Of a DNA stretch of 64,000 nt, positions 26,579 through 36,200 are shown one piece after another. This DNA is from Opitutus sp. (GTDB taxonomy: Bacteria > Verrucomicrobiota > Verrucomicrobiia > Opitutales > Opitutaceae), in the NCBI GenBank assembly GCA_024707325.1, contig JANPZY010000003.1:81361-145360 (forward strand). Reading direction: 5' to 3'. Position 1 is the stretch's first letter. Each line of letters begins with the position of its first letter. Below the pieces are notes generated by a model. It was not told the DNA's origin and searched no databases. It saw only the letters and a program-made list of their open reading frames with translations. The position numbers and the translations under genes are program-made.

Positions 26579-28768
26579 ATGGCCATCCCCAATCTCGCCG
26601 GCACCTTGCGGCGTTCCCTGCTGATCAAGATCATCTCGAAGCCCGCCCCGAGTCGCGAGGATGTCAGTTCGGTGATCGAGCTCACCGCCTCCAAGGTCGT
26701 CGAGGCGCTCCAGGCCCAGTCGATGACGCTCTATCTGGTCGAGGGAAACGACATCGCATTCCGCCACGTTTACTACTCGCCCACTCTCTGGGCCGAGAAT
26801 CCGTCGCTCGAACAACGCCTGCAGGAAACGGCCGGCAAACTGCTCGCGATGCGCCTGCCCCTCGGCAAGGGCGTCGTCGGCAAAGTCATCTCCAGCGGCG
26901 AACCCGTGTTCTTCCGCAACACGGAAACGCAGGCGCCGTTCATGAGCTCGTTGACGCACACGACGGGCTTCGACGTCCGTTCCATGCTCACCGTGCCGCT
27001 GAAGACCAACGTCGTCATCGGCGCAATCCAGGTCCTCAACAAGGAACTGCACGCCGGGACGGGCGGCGAGTTCACTGATCACGACCTCACGCTTCTCCAG
27101 GAAGTCGCCGAGTATTCCGCCGCGCTGCTCCAGCGCATGATTGATCCGCGCTCGCAGTTGAGCGCCGACGACACCGCCAAGTTCATCGCCCGGCTCACCG
27201 ATCTCCCACTCGTCACGAACGCCGAGGAACTCGAGATCGACGACAAGCTGATCGAGGTCACCGGCGACGCGATCATCCGTCGCGAAGGCGTTTTCCCTCA
27301 CAAACGCGTCTCACCCAGCTCCGTTGCGGTGCTGATGACCAACCCGCTCGACTACGCCAAACGCGAGGCCTTCACCCAAGCCACCGATCTCGCGATCGAC
27401 GAGGTGCGCGTCGTCTCGGCCACACTGTTCGACACGCTGCTGAAACGCTTCTTCAAGGAAAACAAAGCCGCCAGCGCGGCGGTATCCGACGACGTCGACA
27501 TCAGCTCCGTCGCCGAAGTCATCAGCACGGCCTACTCGCCCGACGGCGGCGCCGAACTGAGCGCCGCCGATCTCGAGAGCGAAGAGTCCGCTCCGATCAT
27601 CCAGCTCACCAATCGCATCATCGAAGACGCCTACGTCTCCGGCGCGTCCGACATCCACATCGAGCCGATGGAAAAAGATCTGCTCGTGCGCTACCGCATC
27701 GACGGCCTTTGCCAGGAAAAGCTGCGCCTGCCCAAGCAGGTCTCGAACGCCCTCGTCACGCGCCTCAAGATCATGTGCAACCTCGACATCGCGGAGCGCC
27801 GCTTGCCGCAGGACGGACGCATCGTCTTCAAGAAATACACCAAGAAAAACATCGATATCGATCTGCGCGTCGCCACCGGCCCGATGAACCACGGCGAAAA
27901 AGTCGTGATGCGCATTCTCGATAAACAGAAGTCGACGCTCCCCCTTCCCGCCCTCGGTTTCTCCGACGAAAACCTTGCCAAATACCGCGAGTGCATCCGC
28001 CAGCCCTACGGCATGATTCTGCACTGCGGTCCCACCGGCTCGGGCAAGTCGATGACGCTCTACTCGGCGCTGTCGGAAGTGAACACGCCCGACGTCAACA
28101 TCCAGACCGCCGAAGATCCGATCGAATACACCCTGCCCGGCCTTAATCAGATGCAGATGAACCGGCAGATCGGGCTCACCTTTGCCCGCGCGCTTCGCTG
28201 CTATCTGCGCATGGACCCCGACGTGATTCTCGTCGGCGAAATCCGCGACGAGGAAACCGCCGGCATCGCCGTCGAAGCCGCGCTCACCGGCCACTTGCTC
28301 GTCTCCACGCTCCACACCAACGACGCGCCCTCCACCGTCGCGCGCCTCAGCGAGATGGGCATCGAGCCGTTCAACATTTCCGCCTCGCTCGTCTGCGTTT
28401 GCGCGCAGCGCCTCCTCCGCCGCGTCTGCAAAACCTGCAAAGTCCCCTACGAGCCGCAGGGCCGCGAAAAAGAGATTTTGGAAAAGGCGCTCGGCTGGAG
28501 CGGCCAGATCTTCAAGGCCTCCGCGCAAGGTTGCCCCGCCTGCAGCGGCACCGGCTACAAAGGCCGCATCGGCATCCACGAACTCATGACCAACAGCGAG
28601 GAGCTCACCGAGGCCATCAACAAGGAAGTCGAAGTCGCCGAGTTGAAACGCGTCGCCATGAAAAACGGCATGAAGACGCTGCACCAGGACTCGATGCTCA
28701 AAGTCCGCCAAGGCCACACCACGATCGAAGAAGCCCTGGCCAACGTCCCGCCGGATTTGATTCTGTAA
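26579..28768 (+). CDS. GspE/PilB-family secretion or pilus-assembly ATPase with N-terminal GAF domain
   Basis: 729 residues. Residues ~25-185 form a GAF domain ([46 protein letters not shown]). A MshEN-like segment follows (~200-300) and then the ATPase: ASDIHIEPM, Walker [12 protein letters not shown], the Asp box [19 protein letters not shown] and the His box [10 protein letters not shown]. The zinc-binding CxxC pairs (VCKTC, CPAC) typical of GspE/PilB precede the C-terminal helices. It would power assembly of a type II secretion or type IV pilus apparatus, possibly the pseudopilin operon at 6.4-11 kb, which lacks its own ATPase. The fused GAF suggests control by a small ligand. Confidence 0.93.
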   Translation: MAIPNLAGTLRRSLLIKIISKPAPSREDVSSVIELTASKVVEALQAQSMTLYLVEGNDIAFRHVYYSPTLWAENPSLEQRLQETAGKLLAMRLPLGKGVVGKVISSGEPVFFRNTETQAPFMSSLTHTTGFDVRSMLTVPLKTNVVIGAIQVLNKELHAGTGGEFTDHDLTLLQEVAEYSAALLQRMIDPRSQLSADDTAKFIARLTDLPLVTNAEELEIDDKLIEVTGDAIIRREGVFPHKRVSPSSVAVLMTNPLDYAKREAFTQATDLAIDEVRVVSATLFDTLLKRFFKENKAASAAVSDDVDISSVAEVISTAYSPDGGAELSAADLESEESAPIIQLTNRIIEDAYVSGASDIHIEPMEKDLLVRYRIDGLCQEKLRLPKQVSNALVTRLKIMCNLDIAERRLPQDGRIVFKKYTKKNIDIDLRVATGPMNHGEKVVMRILDKQKSTLPLPALGFSDENLAKYRECIRQPYGMILHCGPTGSGKSMTLYSALSEVNTPDVNIQTAEDPIEYTLPGLNQMQMNRQIGLTFARALRCYLRMDPDVILVGEIRDEETAGIAVEAALTGHLLVSTLHTNDAPSTVARLSEMGIEPFNISASLVCVCAQRLLRRVCKTCKVPYEPQGREKEILEKALGWSGQIFKASAQGCPACSGTGYKGRIGIHELMTNSEELTEAINKEVEVAELKRVAMKNGMKTLHQDSMLKVRQGHTTIEEALANVPPDLIL

Positions 28769-28776
28769 CACGGCGC

Positions 28777-28855
28777 AGGTGGAGCCCGACGTCCTCGTCG
28801 GGCTAAACCCGTTGTGCCAGCCCAACAAACCCGCCGAGGACGGCGGGTTCCACCT
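28777..28855. repeat. Paired GGTGGA/TCCACC palindromic element, copy 1
   Basis: The left half starts AGGTGGAGCCCGACG and is itself a hairpin around GTCCTCG; the right half is the near-mirror ending GGGTTCCACCT. The halves can pair with each other or fold individually, giving a cruciform-like potential. A close copy is at 57632-57708. It starts 8 bp after the ATPase stop codon and may serve as its terminator. Confidence 0.85.
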
Positions 28856-28864
28856 CGCGCCCAA

Positions 28865-28952
28865 GTCCGTTTCATGTCGGGACAAGGTCCGCACCAAGTC
28901 GAGCGATGGTCCGAACATGGTCGGGACAAAGTGGTGCATTCGGAGAAACGCG
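28865..28952. repeat. 22-bp degenerate tandem repeats (three to four units)
   Basis: Units start at 28865, 28887 and 28909, each opening GTCCG and carrying a TCGGGACAA or TCGAGCGATG half; a fourth weak unit begins at 28931. Period exactly 22 bp, same strand orientation as the arrays at 6319, 48790 and 57833. Confidence 0.75.
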
Positions 28953-28967
28953 ACGAGGGCGTCGCGT
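28948..28967. repeat. Short palindrome ACGCGACGAGGGCGTCGCGT
   Basis: Identical to the palindrome at 16344-16363, followed in both places by CCCC. Another member of the GAGGGCGTC/GCGCCCTCGCC family lies at 29257-29281. Confidence 0.85.
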
Positions 28968-28996
28968 CCCCCTTTCCCCGTTTCCGCGAGCAACGC

Positions 28997-29201
28997 CTTT
29001 TTCCGTGCTTCCGCTCTTCCGCGCTTCCGTGATCCCGGTTCGAACCTGATTTCCTGATTTCCAGATTAATCAGTTCCGGATCGAAAAGTCTCCTTCGGTC
29101 GTGCTCCTGATCGTAATCGTGCTCGTGCTCGATTTCGCGTTTCGTTTGGCGCCCGCTTTCCTCGTCTCATCGATCACGATTAAGAGCACGATCACGAGCA
29201 C
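28997..29201. repeat. Composite repeat: TTCCGTG module plus GTGCTC/GAGCAC palindrome (copy of 16561-16766)
   Basis: Positions 28997-29100 match the module at 16561 (TTCCGTGCTTCC units, CCTGATTTCCAGATTAATCA, CCGGATCGAAAA, CTTCGGTC). Positions 29101-29201 are the third large palindrome, with a changed loop (CGTTTGGCGCCCG). A GGTGGAACCCGACG fragment (29219-) and a GGCGCCCTCGCC palindrome (29257-29281) follow. The whole 521-bp gap from 28769 to 29289 is repeats and holds no credible gene. Confidence 0.82.
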
Positions 29202-29289
29202 GAAAGTCCCGCGCGCGAGGTGGAACCCGACGCGAGTCGAGAGTTGGCGGCCGGCTGGAGCCGCGGCGCCCTCGCCGCGGCCGTTCGGC

Positions 29290-30006
29290 TTACGATGCCG
29301 CCTGCTGCGGCTCGCTCGGAGCTGCGTCGCCGACAGCAGCCGGCTCGGCTTGCACCGGCTCCGTTGGCGTGACGTCGGTTTGCGCCGCCTCCGCTTGAAC
29401 CGGTTCCGGACTTTGCGTCGGCTCTGCGTTCTGGACCGTTTCGGGAGTTTGAGCCGCTTCGGAATTCTGCTCTGCCGTCGGAGCGGGCACCGCTTCCTCG
29501 GCCTTCTTCTTCGGGCCGCCGACGAGCAGATCGAGCTTGCCCTGGATGTTCACGAAAAACGCTTCGTCGAGCGTGCCGACGGGCACTTCGAACACCTGAC
29601 GCGTCTTCGCGTGCTCCAGGATCTGGCGCTCGCCGTCCGCGGTGAGACCGCGCGGCTTCAGCACTTTCTTGCGCTCCAACATGAGCGCGAGGAATTGCAG
29701 CATCGGCACGTTGTCCTCGCTCGGTTCGTTGAGCGGATCGGCCAGCGTGAGGAAGAGATTTTCCGCGGTGAGCTTCAGCGCGCGGCCGGAGTTCTCCTCG
29801 GCGCGTCGCGGCTTGAACTCCGACACCCAGCGGCAAAACACGAACTCAGGCCGCTGATAGTTGGACTCTTCCGCCGCCAGCATATCGTGCCGCGCGGGTT
29901 CGCCATTCGCCTCGCGCACCAGAAACGACACCACGCGGTCGCCCTCGGCGAACGCGGTGCCCGTGAGCCGGCAGCTTTTGGCGATGGGATGAAGCGTCAG
30001 TTCCAT
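29290..30006 (-). CDS. Protein of unknown function with acidic Pro/Gln/Glu/Thr-rich tail
   Basis: 238 residues from the ATG at 30006 (MELTLHPIAKSCRLTG). The first ~160 residues look like a folded soluble domain with a Cys-rich start and the segments VSFLVREANGEPARHD, FVFCRWVSEF and NVPMLQFLALMLERKKVL. The last ~70 residues are low-complexity, with imperfect repeats of the type PEPVQAEA / TEPVQAEPA, probably disordered. I recognise no family. The compact N-terminal domain may be a small conserved Verrucomicrobia protein, which is a guess. No operon partner. Confidence 0.75.
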   Translation of the reverse strand: MELTLHPIAKSCRLTGTAFAEGDRVVSFLVREANGEPARHDMLAAEESNYQRPEFVFCRWVSEFKPRRAEENSGRALKLTAENLFLTLADPLNEPSEDNVPMLQFLALMLERKKVLKPRGLTADGERQILEHAKTRQVFEVPVGTLDEAFFVNIQGKLDLLVGGPKKKAEEAVPAPTAEQNSEAAQTPETVQNAEPTQSPEPVQAEAAQTDVTPTEPVQAEPAAVGDAAPSEPQQAAS

Positions 30007-30189
30007 TGGTTCGTGTTTAGCTCCCGAAAACTCGAACGCTAGCCAAATTCCCGGGCGCCTCGCGAAAGCCTTCTGCCCTCCCCGCAACGCCTCCGCCCGA
30101 TCACCAGCGCGGCCTCGTGCGGCGCATTCTCCTGATTTTCAAAAGCAACGGAAATGCGGCGAAATTATCGGTTGATTCGGCCGCCTGAT

Positions 30190-30205
30190 GTGTTCACTTG
30201 AACAC
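30190..30205. promoter_or_regulatory. Probable LexA operator of the lexA-imuA-imuB-dnaE2 operon
   Basis: Perfect 7-bp arms GTGTTCA (30190-30196) and TGAACAC (30199-30205) around CT, i.e. TGTTC-N4-GAACA. It ends one base before the ATG of lexA, so binding would block transcription or ribosome access. TGTTC-N4-GAACA is, to my recollection, a Verrucomicrobia-type LexA site. I found no second exact copy in front of another gene in the window. Confidence 0.85.
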
Positions 30206-30206
30206 T

Positions 30207-30827
30207 ATGCCTCCCGAGCCGCTCACCGATCGCCAGCAGGAAGTGTTGGAGTTCATCCAGTCGCATCATCGGAAGCACGGCGTCTCGCCCTCGCTGCGCG
30301 AAATCCAGGCGCACTTCGGGCTCGCGAGTCCGTTCGGCGTAAAACGTCACGTCGACGCGCTCACGGCCAAGGGCGCGCTGCACCGGCTCGATGGCAAAGC
30401 GCGCGGCCTCCTCCCCGCCGGCCAAGCTCAACGCGCCGCGCTCATCGACATCCCGCTTTACGGCACGATTCCCGCCGGCCTGCCGGTCGACGCCGAGCAA
30501 CAGCCCGATGGCTACGTGGCGGTGGACACGCGCGCGCTCGGCGTGCGGCCCAACGCGAAACTTTTCGCGCTGCGCGTGCGCGGCGATTCGATGATCGAGG
30601 CCAACATCGTGCCCGACGACGTGGTGTTTCTCACGCCGCGCGAACCGCGTCCGCGCGACATCGTTGCGGCGCTCATCGACGGCGAATCGACGTTGAAACG
30701 TTTTCTCGTGCAACGCGGCCGCGCGTTTTTGCGCGCCGAAAATCCGCACTATCCCGACCTCATGCCCGCCGCGGAGCTCATCATCCAAGGCGTCATGGTC
30801 GGCCTCCTGCGCACCGTGAAGAGCTGA
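30207..30827 (+). CDS. lexA: LexA repressor
   Basis: SOS master repressor, 206 residues. The N-terminal winged helix reads LTDRQQEVLEFIQSHH, then SPSLREIQAHFGLASP, with a recognition helix slightly different from that of E. coli LexA. The self-cleavage site is Ala-Gly in TIPAGLP. The catalytic Ser is in RGDSMIEANI and the Lys in DGESTLKRF. I chose the ATG at 30207; a TTG at 30198 lies inside the operator palindrome and would add three residues. It is followed directly by the damage-tolerance genes, so LexA represses its own operon and the mutasome. Confidence 0.96.
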   Translation: MPPEPLTDRQQEVLEFIQSHHRKHGVSPSLREIQAHFGLASPFGVKRHVDALTAKGALHRLDGKARGLLPAGQAQRAALIDIPLYGTIPAGLPVDAEQQPDGYVAVDTRALGVRPNAKLFALRVRGDSMIEANIVPDDVVFLTPREPRPRDIVAALIDGESTLKRFLVQRGRAFLRAENPHYPDLMPAAELIIQGVMVGLLRTVKS

Positions 30828-30829
30828 CC

Positions 30830-30979
30830 ATGCACCTGCTCCGGCGATTGCTCGAAGCCCGGCGAAAACGCCGCACCCGCCTGCGCGATTTGCACGCGTC
30901 AGGCTCGGTCAGCGTGTTTCGCGGGCGTTCGTTGCTGCGCTGGTTGCGTCTGTTTTCCGGCCCCGGGCCGCAATCGTGA
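30830..30979 (+). CDS. Possible small Arg-rich protein between lexA and imuA
   Basis: 49-residue ORF starting at an ATG 2 bp after the lexA stop and ending 27 bp before imuA. About a quarter of the residues are Arg (MHLLRRLLEARRKRRTRLRD at the start), with a hydrophobic tail segment. The tight spacing fits translational coupling. There is no family resemblance, and short Arg-rich ORFs arise easily by chance in GC-rich DNA, so this is tentative. Confidence 0.4.
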   Translation: MHLLRRLLEARRKRRTRLRDLHASGSVSVFRGRSLLRWLRLFSGPGPQS

Positions 30980-31006
30980 TCCCTTTTCCTTTCTCGCCTC
31001 TCCCGC

Positions 31007-31648
31007 ATGGCAACCGCGCCCGAAAAACTGGCGGCGCTCCGGCATTTGCTCGCCGAGCGCTTTCCCACCGTGCCCCGCACGGCGGGCCGGCGGCTGCGCA
31101 CAGGCATCCCCGCGGTCGATGAAACCACCGGCGGCCTGCCGCTGAGCGCGATCACCGAAGTCGTCTGCGCTGCACCGAGCTGCGGGGGGAAATTGTTTTT
31201 CGCGCAACTGCTCGCCGCCACCCGCGCGGCTCGTCTGCGCGTGGCGTTGGTGGACAGCACCGATGGCTTCGATCCGTGCTCCCACCCTGCGGACGAACTC
31301 GCGCATCTGATCTGGGTGCGCTGCAACGGAACGGCCCAGGCGCTTCAAGCCACCGATCTTTTTGCCCGCGATGCCAATCTCGGCCTGGTCCTGCTCGATC
31401 TCCGCCACGCGCCGCAGTCCGAGTTGAGCAAAATCCCCGGCCCGCAATGGTATCGTCTGCAACGTGCCGTCGAGCCCACCGATCTCGCGCTGGTCGTGCA
31501 AACTCCGCGGCCTTCCGTGCCGAGCGCGCAGGTGCGTCTCATTTTGGATCGATCCTTTTCGCTTCGGGCACTGGATGACGAGAGACCCGCTCTTGGCGCT
31601 CAACTCGTCGCCACGCTCAACCGGCAGCGCCTCGCTGCGGCCGGATAA
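31007..31648 (+). CDS. imuA: ImuA-like RecA/SulA-related protein of the ImuABC mutasome
   Basis: 213 residues, small RecA-like fold as in ImuA, which supports ImuB and DnaE2 during SOS mutagenesis. The N-terminal part reads LRTGIPAVDETTGGLPLSAITEVVC, followed by a degenerate P-loop APSCGGK (residues 56-62) where GxxxxGK[ST] would be expected. Hydrophobic strands VALVDSTDGFDP and GLVLLDLRH correspond to Walker B-like positions. The C-terminal RecA domain is short. ATPase activity is uncertain because the P-loop lacks the Ser/Thr after Lys. Position between lexA and imuB supports the call. Confidence 0.85.
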   Translation: MATAPEKLAALRHLLAERFPTVPRTAGRRLRTGIPAVDETTGGLPLSAITEVVCAAPSCGGKLFFAQLLAATRAARLRVALVDSTDGFDPCSHPADELAHLIWVRCNGTAQALQATDLFARDANLGLVLLDLRHAPQSELSKIPGPQWYRLQRAVEPTDLALVVQTPRPSVPSAQVRLILDRSFSLRALDDERPALGAQLVATLNRQRLAAAG

Positions 31649-31710
31649 CCGAAACGGTCCCGCCGCACCAAAGTCAGAACCGCTGTGGACATCCCAGTCC
31701 TTCCTTCGTC

Positions 31711-33216
31711 GTGTTCGCCGTCCTTCATCTTGCCAGTTTTCCATTGCAGGCCGTGCTTCGTCACGAGCCGGACGTTGCAGGACAACCGGCCGCGCTCTTC
31801 GACAACGCGCGGAGAAAATCCGTCGTGCTCGCGGTCAATGCGACAGCAGCTGCCTCTGGAGTCGAAATCGGCATGACCGCTCCGCAAGCGGTCGCCCGTT
31901 GTGCAAAGTTACTCATTCGCACCCCGCAGGCGGCGCTCGAAGCCGAAGCGCGAGCCGCAGTGCTGGCGGTCGGGTTCACGCTTTCGCCGCTGATCGAGGA
32001 TACGGCCCCCGGCGTCTGCACCGCCGACTTGCGCGGCTCACCGCCGGAAAAACACCGACTACTCGTGACGGCCGCGCTCGCGCAATTGCACGCGCTCGGT
32101 TTCACCGCCACGGCAGGCATCGCGCCGACTCCACTGCTCGCACTCTACGCGGCCCGTGCGGTTTCCGTCGATGCCACGAGAACGAAGAACGAGAACGAAA
32201 AACGATTCGAACACTCTGTCCGTTTCGTCACCGATCCATCTTCTTTTCTCGCGCCACTCCCTCTCGCCACTGCCGATCCGAGTCCTCGACTGGCCGAGGT
32301 GCTGGCCGGTTGGGGTCTGCGCACGCTGGGCGATGTCACCGCGCTGTCGTGCGAAGCGTTCGTGCGACGTTTCGGAGCCGAAGGACTGGCCTTCTGGCAA
32401 CGTGCAGCCGGCGGCGAATTGCGCCCGCTGCATCCGGCGACATTGCCGCAGCACTTCGCTGCCGAGATGAAATTCGAGCACGAAGTCGAGTCGCTCGAAC
32501 CACTGCTGTTTATTCTGCAGCGTTTCCTCGATCGCCTGAGCTTGGAATTGCAGGCGGCGCAATTCGTCGCCGCCGAAATCGATCTCACGCTTCGCCTCGA
32601 AAACGACCATCACTACGCCCGCCGCTTTCGCCTGCCCGAACCGACCGCGCGCACGGAGATCCTTTTTCGCGCGCTTCATACGCATCTCGAATCCGTTCGC
32701 ACCGACGCCACGATCGTTGCGATCCGACTCGAACTCATCCCCACGCGCCCCGCCGTCCGTCAGCAGGGCATTTTCGATTCGGGCCTGCGCGATCCCCACG
32801 GTTTTTCCGAGACGCTCGCTCGCGCCGCCGCACTCGTCGGTTCGGACAGGATCGGCACACCGCAATTGGAAGACACCCACCGCCCCGACGCCGTGAAGCT
32901 TGTCGCGCCGCCGGCCACGGTGGCTTCAGCAGTCACCACTCCCGTGCATGCACCGCTCGCTCCGCCGTTGCACCGCTTTCGGCCGCGCCTGCCTGCTCAA
33001 CTCGAAATCGCCGATGGCCGACTGACCTATCTTTGGACCGAAACCGTGCGCGGCGAGATCGCAGACCGCTCAACCGCGTATCCCAAAAATGGTGACTGGT
33101 GGGAACCCGCTCGCGCGTGGTCGCGCGAGGAGATCGATGTCGAACTCACCCATGGCGGGATCTACCTGCTCGTGCGCGAGGGCAACCGCTGGTTCCTCGA
33201 AGGAGAATACGACTGA
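31711..33216 (+). CDS. imuB: ImuB, Y-family polymerase-like mutasome protein
   Basis: 501 residues from a GTG start. The Y-family fold is recognisable (FAVLHLASFPLQAVLR, then GMTAPQAVARC, TADLRGSP, FTATAGIAPTPLLALYAAR), but the catalytic acidic residues of active Y-polymerases are not preserved: the first motif has no D-x-D and the second has TADLRG in place of SIDE. That is typical of ImuB, a non-catalytic clamp adaptor. A clamp-binding-like QQGIF lies at about residue 351. A short AGAACGA-repeat segment (32177-32212, residues ~156-167) resembles repeats elsewhere. The stop overlaps the dnaE2 start (TGATG). Confidence 0.9.
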   Translation: MFAVLHLASFPLQAVLRHEPDVAGQPAALFDNARRKSVVLAVNATAAASGVEIGMTAPQAVARCAKLLIRTPQAALEAEARAAVLAVGFTLSPLIEDTAPGVCTADLRGSPPEKHRLLVTAALAQLHALGFTATAGIAPTPLLALYAARAVSVDATRTKNENEKRFEHSVRFVTDPSSFLAPLPLATADPSPRLAEVLAGWGLRTLGDVTALSCEAFVRRFGAEGLAFWQRAAGGELRPLHPATLPQHFAAEMKFEHEVESLEPLLFILQRFLDRLSLELQAAQFVAAEIDLTLRLENDHHYARRFRLPEPTARTEILFRALHTHLESVRTDATIVAIRLELIPTRPAVRQQGIFDSGLRDPHGFSETLARAAALVGSDRIGTPQLEDTHRPDAVKLVAPPATVASAVTTPVHAPLAPPLHRFRPRLPAQLEIADGRLTYLWTETVRGEIADRSTAYPKNGDWWEPARAWSREEIDVELTHGGIYLLVREGNRWFLEGEYD

Positions 33217-36200
33217 TGGGCTACGTCGAATTACACGCTCGGAGCGCCTTTAGTTTTCTGCGCGGCGCCTCGCTGCCGGAGGATCTCGTGCGCGCGGCGA
33301 TGGAAGCCCAACTGCCCGCGGTCGCCCTGCTCGATCGTGACGGCCTGTATGGCGCGCCACGTTTCTACGATAGCGCACAAGAAAACGGTTTTGCCATCCG
33401 CCCACGCGTCGGCGCGGAAATTACATTGGAGGACGGCAGCGTGCTGCCGCTGCTCGCCGCCACGCGTCGCGGCTACCAGAACCTCTGCCAGCTCATCACC
33501 GAGGCCAAGTTCACCGAGCGCTCGCCCCTGCTCACCGCGCCTGCGCACGAACCTTTTCTCGATCCGCACGCGCGGAAACGACCCTGCTTCGCTCGTTGGG
33601 AGGAAATCGAAAAATTCTCCGAAGGCCTGATCGCGCTGACCGGCGATGAAGACGGTCCCGTTCGGCAGGCATGGCGGCAGCAAGGGCCCGTCGCGGCCGG
33701 CGCTGTGCTGCAGAAACTCGAGGGCATTTTCGGTCGTCAGCATCTCTACGTCGAGCTGCAGCGTCAGCGCATCCGCGGCGAGGAACGCGAAATCGGTTTT
33801 CTTCGCGACCTGGCCGGGGCGCACCACCTGCCGCTGCTCGCCACCGGCGGAGTGAACTATGCGCGCGCCGAGCAGCGCATTGTGGCGGATGTCTTCACCT
33901 GCCTCCGCCTGCACACCACGCTCGATGCAGCGGGTCGGAGACTGGCGATCAATTCGCAGCGCGAGATCAAATCGGCGGAGACGATGCAATCGCTGTTCGC
34001 GGATTTGCCGGAATCACTGGCCAACTCCGTCCGGCTCGAAGAGCGGCTGGAGTTCACCCTCCAGAATCTCGGCTACTCCTTCCCGTCGTTTCCCGTGCCC
34101 TCAGGCGAATCGATGGACAGTTTCCTCCGTCGGCAGGTGGAAGCCGCCTTGCCTCAGCGGATCCGGGAACCTGTCACTCCGGCCCTCCGCACGCAGATCG
34201 ATCGCGAGCTCGAGCTCATCTCGCGTCTAAAATTCTCCGGATACTTTTTGATCGTTTGGGACATCTGTCGTTGGGCCCGCGAAAACAACATTCTCGTTCA
34301 AGGCCGCGGCAGCGCCGCCAACAGCGCCGTCTGCTACGTGCTCGGGATCACGGCGGTGAATCCCGTAAAACACCGCCTGCTATTCGATCGCTTCCTCAAC
34401 GACAGCCGTATCGGTCGCGACGGAAAACCTTCCTGGCCTGACATCGATCTCGATTTCCCCAGCGGTGATCGCCGCGAGAGTGTCATTCAAGAAGTCTATC
34501 GCCGCTACGGCCGGAACGGCGCCGCGATGACTGCCAATGTCATTTCCTACCACGGACGCAGCGCCACGCGCGAAATCGGCAAAGTGCTCGGCTTCGGCGA
34601 AGACGCGCTCAACCGGTTTTCGAGTCTCTACGCCAACGGCGATTTTCCCGAGACGCTCACCCTGCGGAAGCAACTGAGACTCTCCGGCATCGACGACACC
34701 CATCCGCGGCTTCGAGCGATGGTCACTTTGAACAACTGTTTCCAGAGAGGACTGCCGCGCCACCTTGGACAGCATTCGGGCGGGATGGTGATTTGCCAGG
34801 GGCAGCTCGACAAAGTCGTGCCGCTCGAACCCGCGACCATGCCCGGCCGCAGCGTCTGCCAATGGGACAAGGACGACTGCGAAAACCTCGGCATCGTGAA
34901 AATCGATTTCCTCGGTCTCGGCATGATGGCCGTGCTGCAGGAAACGATCGAACTCTGCGCGAAGCGGTCCACAAACGACGGGCCGCACTCGCTGGACGAG
35001 ATCCCCGAGGACGATACCACGACCTACGATCGTATTTGTGCCGCGGATACCATCGGCACGTTTCAAATCGAGAGCCGGGCGCAGATGTCCACGTTGCCGC
35101 GCTTCAAGCCGCGCAACCTCTACGATCTCGCGATGGAAGTCGCCCTCGTGCGTCCCGGACCGATCACCGGCGAGCTGGTGCATCCGCTCATCGAACGGCG
35201 CAACGACGCGACGAAGATCCCTCGCTATTTCGTCGATGCCAGCGTGCACGAAGAGGTGAAACCCATCCTCGAACGCACGAAAGGCGTGATCCTTTTCCAG
35301 GAGCAGATGCTCGAGCTCTCCATGGTGCTGGCCAACTACACCGGCGCCCAGGCCGAAAAAGCTGCGGCGCGCGATGGGCTTCGTGAAAGATCAGGGCAAG
35401 AAGCTCGGCGCCGCTCTGACCGAACTCACCGATGCTTTGATCAAAGCCGGCAGAAACAAGGCCGTGATCGAGTGTATGCAGTATTCGGCGCAAACCTTCG
35501 CCGCCTACGGCTTCCCGAATCGCACGCCATCGGCTTCGCCATGCTCGCTTACTTCAGCACGTGGCTTAAAATTTATCGCACCGCGGAATTCTTCGCGAGC
35601 CTGCTCAACAACCAGCCGATGGGCTTCTACTCGCCCGCGACGCTCCTGCAGGATGCGCGTCGCCGACACGGCCTGAAAATCAATCCGGTGTGCGTCAATC
35701 ACTCCGACTGGGTCTGCACGGTGGAGGACGAGCGAACCATCCGCATCGGCCTGCGCTACGTGAAAGGCGTGCGGGAAACCGCAGCGAAACAGATGGTCGA
35801 GGTCCGCGGAACAGGCTTCCGCTCATTCGAGGATTTTCTGCGCCGCACCACCTTCACCGCGGAGGAGCGCCGCGCCCTCGCCGCCATCGGCGCGCTGAAC
35901 TGCTTCGGTCTCCATCGGCGCTCCGCCCTCTGGCAAGTCGAAGCCGCGTGGTCGCGTGACGAGAGTCTGCTGCTGAATTTCGACGAAACGGAATCCCGCG
36001 ATTCTCCGTTGCCCCAGATGACACTGAGCGAACGCCTCCATGCCGACTTTGCCCGCACCGGTCTCACCACGGGCCGGCATCCCATGGCTTTGCTGCGTCC
36101 GCGCCTCGTCGGAGTTTGTCCCGCGGACCAACTCAAAACGGTTCCCAACGGAGCGCGCGTGACGATCGCCGGATCCGTGATCTGTCGGCAGCGACCGGGC

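Noticed and set aside
35374..35676. Separate small gene inside dnaE2
   Set aside because: Its translation (MGFVKDQGKKLG...) is the missing DnaE2 segment between two compensating frame breaks, not an independent gene.
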